Source: Mytilisepta virgata
Lineage: Eukaryota > Mollusca > Bivalvia > Mytilida > Mytilidae
Direction of reading: 5' to 3'
NCBI GenBank assembly: GCA_028015205.1
Contig: CM051518.1
Location: 57,305,978 to 57,369,977, forward strand
Length of the DNA stretch: 64,000 nt
Position numbers and translations under genes: made by a program. The notes under the pieces were generated by a model. It did no database searches. It saw only the letters and a program-made list of their open reading frames with translations, and was not told where the DNA came from. This document shows positions 55,151-64,000 of this stretch, piece by piece; position 1 is the stretch's first letter, and every line of letters starts with the position of its first letter.

Positions 55151-56984
55151 TTATTCTAACCACATGGTAGATGTGCTCGTACAATGGTAGATTAAGTCCT
55201 ATGGAAACTGAGAACAGTGGATGCAGTGTATCCGAAGCAAGTCCAGTTATCTAATTGGTCTTGTTGCTATTTGCATGATGTGCAAAAGTTTGCATCTCAT
55301 TGGAAGTGGACCGGACATTATAGGAATCTGTCTGTGTACATGGTTGGGTACAGGGATGTATCAGAAGTAAAATTACTGCATCCGAAGTACAAAATACATG
55401 TACAGGACATGTCAGATTTGTTGTAAGGATCTTTGGTGACATCTTATTTATGCAAAAATCAATGAAATACACAAGAGCGAAAGATCTAGCTGCTCTTGTG
55501 AAAACTTAAGACATACAAGCATTAGAAAAGCACATGTAGTGTACAAATTCAATGATTGATACATTTATCATGTTTATTAATATTGTGTAGTTTATTTTAA
55601 TTTTCATGAGAAAAAAGGATTGAACTTTTTTTTGTTTAAAGGGTTGAAGGATGTTCAGTTTGTGAATATTTCGTACTTATAGCTGTTTTATATTCAAAGA
55701 GACTTTTGTCTTTCTGCATGGTCTTATTTTCAACTGAACATTTTTTTCACATTGCACGAATAATGAAATAATCAACATATACATGTATAATTATTGATAT
55801 ATGATTTCAAATATACATTTATTTGAATAGCGTCCTGATATCGGATTTTATAGATAGTTCAGATAACCTTAAATAACCTAAAAATTTTAAGGTTGTGTAG
55901 AAAATTTCATAATCTATTACCTCACTTCCTCAATCCAGTGTGTATATGGAAACCATTAATGATTGCTGTTGGAATTAATTAATGTAAATTTGATTCATTT
56001 TAATTGAAAATGCTTGTCAGAACAACTACAGAATCTTGACTGAAATAACACATTTTACATTTCCAGAATCTTTGGATATAATTTAAGGTCAATAGATTTC
56101 TTCAGAGAACATGTAATTCTTATAAGAAAGTCTATCCAGGTAAAATATTATTATAATGCTTTTTCAGTTTTTTTAAACTTTTGCTTCACAGATTTCATGC
56201 AAAATTGTCTAACTTTTGAAAAATATCAATTTTAATTTAACAGGGAAGTAGGTATAATTTGTAAAAAAAAAACATTTTGTAGTCTTTTTTGTGGATTAAT
56301 TTCTTTTCAAGTGTAGATAATTTCCGTATATCGAAGGTACTGTGCCGTACAACAGCTACATCTAGTGGCATGCATGATTCACAACTTCATCCTGAGAAGA
56401 TCTTGAGACAAAAAAGGACTAGATTCTTAACATTAACCAGAAAAGAAATTTTGGTTACATGTATATATATATATATACCATTCTTGTCTGAAATTCTACA
56501 CATACACTTGGCTACGAGAAAGATTGGTTTCTTGTGGGATTTTAATAGGGAGTAATACATTTAATGTAAGAAGCTTCTGTGGATTTAATTGATGACGATA
56601 ATATCAAGTTTTCTGGTTTAGTAAATATTTATTGTTTTCGAGGATACAAGATTTTGTAATTATGTGATTTTCTAGTAATCACTGGGGTAAGCTGTGGTTC
56701 GCAAATTAAGTCATGTACAGCCCATAGAATTTTGAACCAGTGTTGGTGAAAACAAAAATATGTACGGAATAAATGTTTACTGATTAATAATTCCAAATTT
56801 GTTTTCAAAACATCAAATGCAGTAATTTCATTGGCTAGCAGCAACTTCCTGTGAAAAGTTTATAACTTGATAAATTCTTTTCATGACGTCATGCGAATGA
56901 ATACGTACACATGCAATATAGTACATGAGGAAAATGTTACTTTCAAATTGAAAACGTCATATTTCTGCATTGCTTTGGAATTAT
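55151..56984. other. Unassigned stretch
   Basis: A TA microsatellite lies at about 56461-56478 and a CRE-like TGACGTCA at 56884-56891. Short open frames here have no domain features. Confidence 0.5.
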
Positions 56985-57176
56985 AAGTAATAAAGGTTAT
57001 TTTGAAGGAATTTATCAATGTGTAAACTCGGGCTTATCACTCACAAACTGCATATTTTGAAGGAATTTATCAATGTGTAAACTTGGGCGATTCACTCACA
57101 AACTTTGCATAAAGGACTTTATGCAAAGTTTGTGAGTGAATCGCCCAAGTTTACACATTGATAAATTCCTTCAAAA
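56985..57176. repeat. Perfect 60-bp palindrome with 2-nt loop, plus a diverged extra left arm
   Basis: The left arm 57055-57114 and right arm 57117-57176 are exact reverse complements over 60 nt, with loop GA. A second, diverged copy of the left arm (TTTTGAAGGAATTTATCAAT and on) lies directly before it at about 56999-57053. The sequence left of that copy (AGTAATAAAGGTTATTTTG) pairs with the sequence right of the palindrome (CAACCTTTATTACT). The structure is therefore outer arm, inner arm, right arm. Confidence 0.9.
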
Positions 57177-59395
57177 CAACCTTTATTACTATAATGAAAA
57201 ATTACTGCATTTGTATTTTACAGGACATTATTCTTTTAATTCGGTTCTATACACACTTTTTGAAAGGCCAAAGGATGTCTGTACCTTATATAGGATGTTT
57301 ATGTGTGTAAATTCAAAACTATATGAATATGATTCCAATTATGAAATATTAATTTTGTTTATATTTAATTTCAAGGTTATTTTTCATAAAAACCTCAAAA
57401 ATTGATATTCTACAAAGTACAATGAATACAGTACAATTGTGAAAATGAAGTTTTTTTTCCAAATTATATTTTTGCTTTTATTTACTTTTTTTTCACAAAA
57501 AATGACTGTAGGATATAATATGATTAGACCATTTTTTTATGTATGATAATTTTTTGTCGGGAGAATAGTTATTTAATGTACTTATACAAATAAAAGTGAA
57601 AACTGAATCAAGTTAAAAGGACTTCATGTGAAGTTTATGTTTAATATATGATGATCTGAAATGTAGACATACATGTATTATGCTTAGAACAAATAAATCC
57701 AAAAAAGGTTTAATTTGAGCATTACGTTCAGATGTTAATTGTGCTCTAGCTTTTCTACATAGTACATTTATCTTTTTCTTGTAACCAACTTGATTATTTA
57801 TTTACTAAACTGACATGCAAAATTTTGAAATTCGCACTGAAGACAGTGATGAAAACCACTAATTATAGATTTTTGTAGTTAAAAAAGAAAACAGTACAAA
57901 GGGAGAAGTAGTTATTTCCATTTTCAAAGTTTTCAATCAGTAAAGGGACAACCAATATTTTGTTTGGATATAAAATGCAAAAGAATTATCTTCTTTATAT
58001 ATACATTGAAAATGTGTTCATTGAAATAATCCCTTATTTCTCATGTTGACAGATTTCCTAACTTTAGTGTGTTGTCCCCCTTTTTAAATCAAGTTAAATT
58101 TTTAATATAAATATTTTTATAAGATTTGAAATGGCCATTGATCATGTTGATGATTGAATTACAAAACTGTGTTAAATTTTAACAAAAATTCCTGTATACT
58201 GAATATGAAATATGTGGTTGGGTTCATAAATGGATGTTCACAACAAAATTGTATATGTTCAGCATTTGGGCTTGCTCATTGCAGTACCTAGGTGCATTGG
58301 ATTAGGACATTGAACAATTTGAAACTATGCAACACACTTTTGGTTCTAATATAGTAACCATTAACTTAAAAGAGAAGTTAGAATTTCACTATTTTACTGT
58401 AATTATTTGCAAGATTCTGCCTGGAACCTGCCAGTATTACTTTCAATCACCCATTGTAAAGAACTTGTAAGAGAAATAAGTTCAATATTTATTTAGTTTA
58501 CTTTTAAGAACACCTAATTTGTTAATATACTTTGTTTTATGTATATGGCAGGGTTACAGTTGTTAAAAAAGTCATAAATTTATAACAACAATTCCATTTT
58601 TGTGTGTATTCATGTTTCCACAGTTGACTTAATTTTAAGTATATACATGTAGCAGGAATTAAAATGAACAATTTAAAAATTTACAGTTGTAATTTTATCA
58701 GGGATGTAAATCTTAACTGTTTCCCCAAGGGGAGGTAAATCATGACCATTTTTGTGTGAGAATAATTGAATAGCCTGTAGTATATTGTTACACATAATCT
58801 AAGTATTTTAACAAACTTAGATGGGAAGAACAAATAGACTTTATAATGAATCATCATCAATCTACGTCAGTTTTTTGTTCGTAAGTTTGTTAAAAACATC
58901 AATCTTATGCTGGTAACTACATCAAAATGTTATACTGCAGACCGTGTCTCTCTACAGCCCTTTGAGAAAGAAACACTCTAATTCAAATGGACAAATCTGA
59001 GGATTTGAAATTTACTACGAGATAAACTAAAAATTACTTGAAAGCACTTTGATGGTTGTATAATTTATATCTTTTGAAAGAAGTCAATTGTGGCATTTTA
59101 AGATGATTGTCCTAAAAGCATGCCTGAATCTTAGCTTGAATACTTACTTTCTCACTTTTGAGACAGGACAGTTCCTATTTTTCCCTTTGTGAGATTTTCT
59201 GATCCTACCCACGGGTGAGATAAGAAATTCATGTGCCTTTTACCACCAAGCAGTCTACGCAGGATTTTTACATAAAATGCTTAAAATAAAGTTGTACATT
59301 TTATACGAGAAGTATTAGTCAAATATAAAGTTTACAATGTAAACAATGATATGCATCTCATTTTTGGCTTGTTGTTTCGAGTGTTTAGGGTGAGA
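57177..59395. other. Unassigned A+T-rich stretch
   Basis: No gene, RNA or repeat recognised. A frame at 57136-57405 begins in the palindrome arm and is not convincing. Confidence 0.5.
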
Positions 59396-59575
59396 AACAG
59401 AATCAAACATCATGGAAAGTACAAGACTGGAAAATCTCAGACACCTTCGGGCAAGATTTAAACGTCACCAACTCGGCAAGCCTTGTTGGAGGATGGGAAA
59501 TCTTACCCTTGGGTGTCTGAGATTTTCCAGTCTTTTACTTTCCCCGGTGTTAGATTTTTTGTGTCTCTTCATGAG
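59396..59575. mobile_element. Foldback/MITE-like inverted repeat
   Basis: GGAAAGTACAAGACTGGAAA and on (59414-59445) pairs with 59512-59543, 31 of 32 bases. Pairing continues weakly inward (GGGCAAGATTT/AAATCTTACCC) and outward (AATCAAACA/GTTAGATT, AGAAACAGA/TCTGTTTCT). The loop is about 40-65 nt. No coding sequence. Confidence 0.7.
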
Positions 59576-61532
59576 ATAAGTCTGTTTCTGTAATAAAGCA
59601 AAAGTAATACTGGTATTATCAGCATTGTTTACAATACTAGGAAAAATGTACCTGTATTGTATTTTTGCAATACATCTGTTATACTGCTACAGTTTTGTCA
59701 AGTGTGGTAATACAAAATTTTGTATTCTTCACTCGGATAAAAGTTTCCTTGACTCTATACTTTAACTTCCTGTAATGTATCCATTTCTTGCTGAATGTGG
59801 GGGTCAGTTTTAATTTTATGTATTCTTGCTTCATGCGAACATTGAAAATATTTTTTGTTGGCTTAAAACTTTTACAATTGTTAAATTTCATATAAAATTG
59901 ATTTTCTTCTGTTGACAAAAGTTGAAGAGAAAAAAGAACAATTAAGTTGTAAATGTTATGAAATAACACCTTAATGATATCATACATGTACAAATCTTAT
60001 AAGGATATATTTGGTTTATATGGAAATTCAATAAATCTGGTGGGGAAACTATTTTAAATTTGGAACCAGACAAAGAAATTATTTGGGATTCAGCTTAAAA
60101 TTAACACGTAATGTAAACATAAAAAACTAAAATATGTACACATTGACTTTAGATATAATACATCTTCATACATTATACAAATAATTAATTTATGAATATG
60201 TTTTTTTTTTAAATTCTTTGAGTTTGGTATTTGATATAATGAGTATATATACCTATGGATTATATAAATATGGTTTGTTGCATTGAATCACGCCAATAGT
60301 TTAAATTAGAAAAAAATATTTGACTTTTAGAACTTATTACAAAGTCACGCCTACTAAAGTTCTACAATCGTCCTAGATATTTTTTTTTATAGTAGATCAT
60401 ATATCAATGAGTTATTGATCTGTCATGTCTACCCGATCACACATGAGTACACAGGTAAAAACTACACCCGGTTTTCATGACTCATTAGGCAATATTAGGT
60501 GTAGTACATTTGGTATTGAAACAATTTAAAATATTTTGTATTATTGTTACATTTGGAGATGGTAAATCATGCTTGTTCTGTTAATATTACACTGCTTTTA
60601 ATAAGATATTCCAAATTCCATTGTTGTAATCGAAGATGTGTGATATATTACCTTCTGAGTAATAGAAAGTAAGTCTTATTAAAACTTTGCAGGTGTTTAT
60701 TATAAAAAAAAAATTTAAACTTTATTGTCATTGTGGGCCATTGTAGTGTCTTGCCTACAAATAGTTAGGCTCATTACTTGAGTGAAGGCAGTATTAGCTG
60801 TGTATGACAAAACTGAGTATATCAAAACTCAAGAGACAGGAATTAAATGAAATTTTTTAATTTTAGATGTTATATCATGATGCCATAAAATGTAGCCAGA
60901 TATCCTGCATCTATCATAGTTTATCTTTTCACAAGATGAAATTCCTGAAAGACTCCCCTTCCAAATGATTAAAACCTATAATTTTCACTTTTCAGGGTAT
61001 CACGATATAAATCAGATATATGACAATTGGGCTAACCCCCTTAGGAGTATATCCAATACTAACAACAACAGTGTGAATATCTTTGCATAATAGAGGAATG
61101 TATATGAAAACTGGTCTTTTTTTAACCTAATGGCATGACTTTATGATAGACATACATGAACAAAATAATATATTGTGTGACAATATATTATTTACAGTGT
61201 TACATGAGAATGCAGATTTAAAGTTTGTGTTGAACAGCTGTTATGTGAAACTTGTGACGCTGTGTAGGGAGAAATGTAACCTTATATTTTTGTACACCCA
61301 GTATTGTCAGATTGTAAATTTGTTTGTGGTGTGGGGGAGGTGAAGTTAATGTTTGTATTTACTTGCATTTAAACACTAGGTGATAGTTAAAAAAAATCTG
61401 GAAGATTGAAAAAATTGTACCCACTTCAATAGTCAGTTTATTGCAACAGGAAAAAGATGTTATGCCATGTATAAAACATTGGAAGTCAAAATGTGTGAAG
61501 ACCATAAACATTCCACAACCAATCTCAAGAAC
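59576..61532. other. Unassigned A+T-rich stretch
   Basis: Frames at 59679-59993 and 61143-61343 have no recognisable domain. No RNA gene was seen. Confidence 0.5.
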
Positions 61533-61611
61533 AATCTGATTAAACCCCAATGTTCTGATATGCTGCATGTTCCATACAGAGTACATCAGAACATTGGGTT
61601 TTAATCAGATT
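61533..61611. repeat. Inverted repeat, 27-bp arms
   Basis: AATCTGATTAAACCCCAATG and on (61533-61559) pairs with 61585-61611, 26 of 27 bases, around a 25-nt loop. It ends 5 bp before the SINE. Confidence 0.8.
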
Positions 61612-61616
61612 ATCTT

Positions 61617-61845
61617 GGGGGCCTCAGTGGCCGAGTAGTCTAGGTAGTTCGTCCTGACTACTAACGATCACTAGCCTGTCAACACTGAGGTTGTGAGTTT
61701 TAATCTCACCTGTGGTGGGGTGTATTCGACTTTGATCTTAATTGACAATAATTGCCAATTAACCTATCGTACTCCAGCTTCCTTCACCAATATAAACCGG
61801 CCGCTGCGAAATAGCCAAATGCGCTGAATATGACTTTAAAAAGGA
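61617..61845 (+). mobile_element. tRNA-derived SINE with its head preserved
   Basis: It opens with a Ser/Leu tRNA-like head, GCCTCAGTGGCCGAGTAGTC, whose TGGCCGAGTAG fits a polymerase III A box. Then come GACTACTAACGATCACTAGC and a decayed B box (GAGTTTTAATCTC against GTTCGAATC in the array copies). The body follows, including CGCTGCGAAATAGCCAAATG. The GTTTAACCCC-type tail is eroded. It shows what the array and intron copies lost at their 5' ends. Confidence 0.75.
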
Positions 61846-64000
61846 CATCAAAATTAAAAATTATGCCTTATAATTTTATCACCATAAACAGTTTGGTTGA
61901 TGGATTAGCACTTTAAATTGAAGTAGCATCTTTTCACATCAATATTGACCCTGTTGATGGCAAAAATAGCAATTAAATATCATAAATAATGACTTTTGAA
62001 GACAAAAATTGAAGCATAATTAACTGAACGAGATAAATTGACAGAGAACATTCAGGTTAAAGCGCAGAATATAAGTCTTGAGTACCATATATGTATTAAA
62101 AAAACAGTGCCTCATGCAGTATACTAAGACCCCAATTAAACGTGTGTTATTAAGAATTTATGTAATATGTGATAATATATATATTAGGTAAGGATAAATA
62201 CTTGTCAAAAAACAGAAAATGTTTACATTTAAAATTCATTTTAAGAAATGATGCCATAATTGATGTTCTTCATGTTAAAGACATGAGGAGGCCTTCATGC
62301 AACCTTGAGAAAAATCTCACACCTTACTGAAAGTTTAAGATGTCCCAGACTACCAGTTTGTGGTCATTTTTTTTGCAAAATGTTGGTCATGTCACATCTA
62401 TGCCCGTAAGGTTTTAGACAGATATAAAATAACTCAAACAAATTACACTATCTCACAATCAGAGTTAAATAAATAAAACAAATACTGTTAAATTTTGTCA
62501 GACACATTTTCAACTTGATGCTTGTAATGGGATCAAGATGAATTTTCATAAATAAAAGTGTACATAAATAGTATGCAAAATTTAATATTTAAAATTCCTC
62601 CTGCAGTGAATGATCATTGATATAGAACCCGGTTATGTAAAATGACACGGAATGTTATATAGATAAATAAAAGTTTACTGACGTGTGAATGACAAATGGA
62701 TGTGAAGTTTTTCTATTTACCGTATAACACTTATAAAATGTGCAATTCTATTGGTACATGTGTCAGTGTAATATTGTGAGTCCTAATGAAAGAAATCCAA
62801 TATTTCTTACATGAAATTCAGTGCTCTTTTCACTGTATATATGAAAAGTGAGTTCTAACTTGATGCCTGAACAACACCACTAATTTACTCATGTATGTTG
62901 CTCATGAATGTTATTTTTTCATTCATTTTGGATTTTGGGTATTTGACTTTGAGTAAAACTACATAGGACATCGCAGACAAAATTATTTGTAACTTGGTCC
63001 TCAAAGGTAGAAAAAGTTTTAAAAAAAATTATATCCTCACAATTTGAGCCTGTATCTTGCATACTGGTTGCTGGTTACTCAGGAAAGCTTTTGCTGCATG
63101 TACAAAAATGTACCTGTAGGTCATAGGACCTTGATTTTCTCAGGATGTTTATTCGAAAACATTTCTAATTTTGTCTAAATGACTTAAGTGTATTAGTTGG
63201 AAGACATGAATTTATTTTTATGATGTAATCTATAGGACACCAAATTTGTCAGACATCTGTCATAATTATAATTATGTTTGTCAGATTTTGATAAAATTTG
63301 TGTTGGATGTTTGACATATGTTTGTACAGATATATACATAAGTTCTTTTGATATATGATTACATCATTATTATTACCATAATTATATTGAGTATGTTTAT
63401 TGGCAAGTTGCTTATAGTCTTAAAGCTAGAAATCAATGAATTTAGTTGTTTCAAAATTTATATACTTGCTTTCAGTTATTGAGTACTATATTTTGCTTTC
63501 AAACAATTTGGTTACAAGCCTTAACCCATAAATGGTCATTTATGCAAGAAATTAGTATTGAAGATTATAAAATTAGCTGTAAATGTTACTAATTATGAAA
63601 GTACTGTACATTGTTATCAATGGTCAAATTATTTGGAAAGAGGAAGAAAAACCAATTTTTTCGTCAATGGAAATGCAAATATAATCAGCAAAATGTTCTT
63701 CATCAGATTATATTTTTTTTAAAAATGCTCCAAAAATTGATGAACCATGTTTTTGAAAATTGCTGACAATATATTGTTTTCTCATTTTATTTTTGTTTTT
63801 GGAAAACTTTTGAGTTGTAGTTTTACATAGTATCTTAAAGTATATAGCGTACCTAGTCATCTATATGAAACAAAAGAGAAAATTATAAAATCTAATGAAC
63901 ATGAGGACATTCATCATTTTGATTGATAAAATTATCATACTAATAGCATGTAATTAATTTTATCGAGATTAATTACTGTATCAAATTGTTTGTATAGAAT
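61846..64000. other. Unassigned A+T-rich stretch to the right edge
   Basis: I see no gene, RNA, tandem repeat or inverted repeat here that I can support. Confidence 0.5.

Noticed and set aside
55217..55472. Overlapping frames on both strands next to the 190-bp repeat
   Set aside because: Short, no domain, no splice support, and equal openness on both strands.
57136..57405. 89-codon frame
   Set aside because: Its start lies in the palindrome arm and the rest is A+T-rich without motif.
59679..59993. 104-codon minus-strand frame
   Set aside because: Lys/Tyr/Phe-rich from A+T bias, with no motif, neighbours or splice context.

Overview
The window looks like nuclear DNA of a marine mollusc, most likely a bivalve of the mussel type. 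It is strongly A+T-rich and gene-poor. Coding sequence is split into short exons with GT/AG borders. Most of the DNA is layered mobile elements: a MULE transposase, decayed LINE and other reverse transcriptases, tRNA-derived SINEs with target-site duplications, several MITEs, and hairpin-ended elements with satellite-like cores. The organism call rests on remembered resemblance to bivalve repeat families and was not checked by a search.

Layout. 1-1072: C-terminal part of a MULE-type transposase. 1.3-3.1 kb: microsatellites and a LINE-type ORF1 on the minus strand, broken by one in-frame stop. 3.3-6.7 kb: poly-C tracts and two elements built of 125-161 bp tandem repeats, each ending in a hairpin. 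7.1-7.5 kb: a MITE with TTAA flanks. 8.9-11.5 kb: a decayed reverse transcriptase split by a clean 1.27 kb insertion. 13.6-20.7 kb: the best host gene candidate, a plus-strand ZAD-like zinc-finger gene with at least five small exons whose phases fit. Its introns hold a 52-bp hAT-like remnant, a SINE and a 930-bp foldback element. 21.3-24.4 kb: SINE and hairpin-ended elements. 25.9-26.6 kb: one minus-strand exon with RecQ helicase motifs; its leader is homologous to the leader of the zinc-finger gene 13 kb away.

26.8-45.8 kb: a 135-bp satellite runs into ten head-to-tail copies of a 1.82 kb unit. Each unit carries two satellite monomers, a 22-nt hairpin, a LINE-like 3' tail, a truncated SINE with its duplication, and a piece of LINE reverse transcriptase. 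The repeated joint fuses the left flanking satellite to the right flanking LINE, so the unit is a captured piece of this same locus. 45.7-48.7 kb: two decayed LINE copies. 50.6-50.9 kb: a possible promoter with ETS and CRE motifs. 52-54 kb: a MITE and an inverted second copy of the 9.3 kb element. 54.5-55.1 kb: a 190-bp tandem repeat. 57.05-57.18 kb: a perfect 60-bp palindrome. 59.4 kb and 61.5 kb: foldback repeats, the second beside a SINE that keeps its tRNA-like head. The last 2 kb show nothing recognisable.

Only the zinc-finger gene, and perhaps the helicase exon, look like host coding sequence. The main story is genome dynamics: hairpin-ended elements resembling Helentron-associated (HINE) transposons, and a locus-specific tandem amplification.
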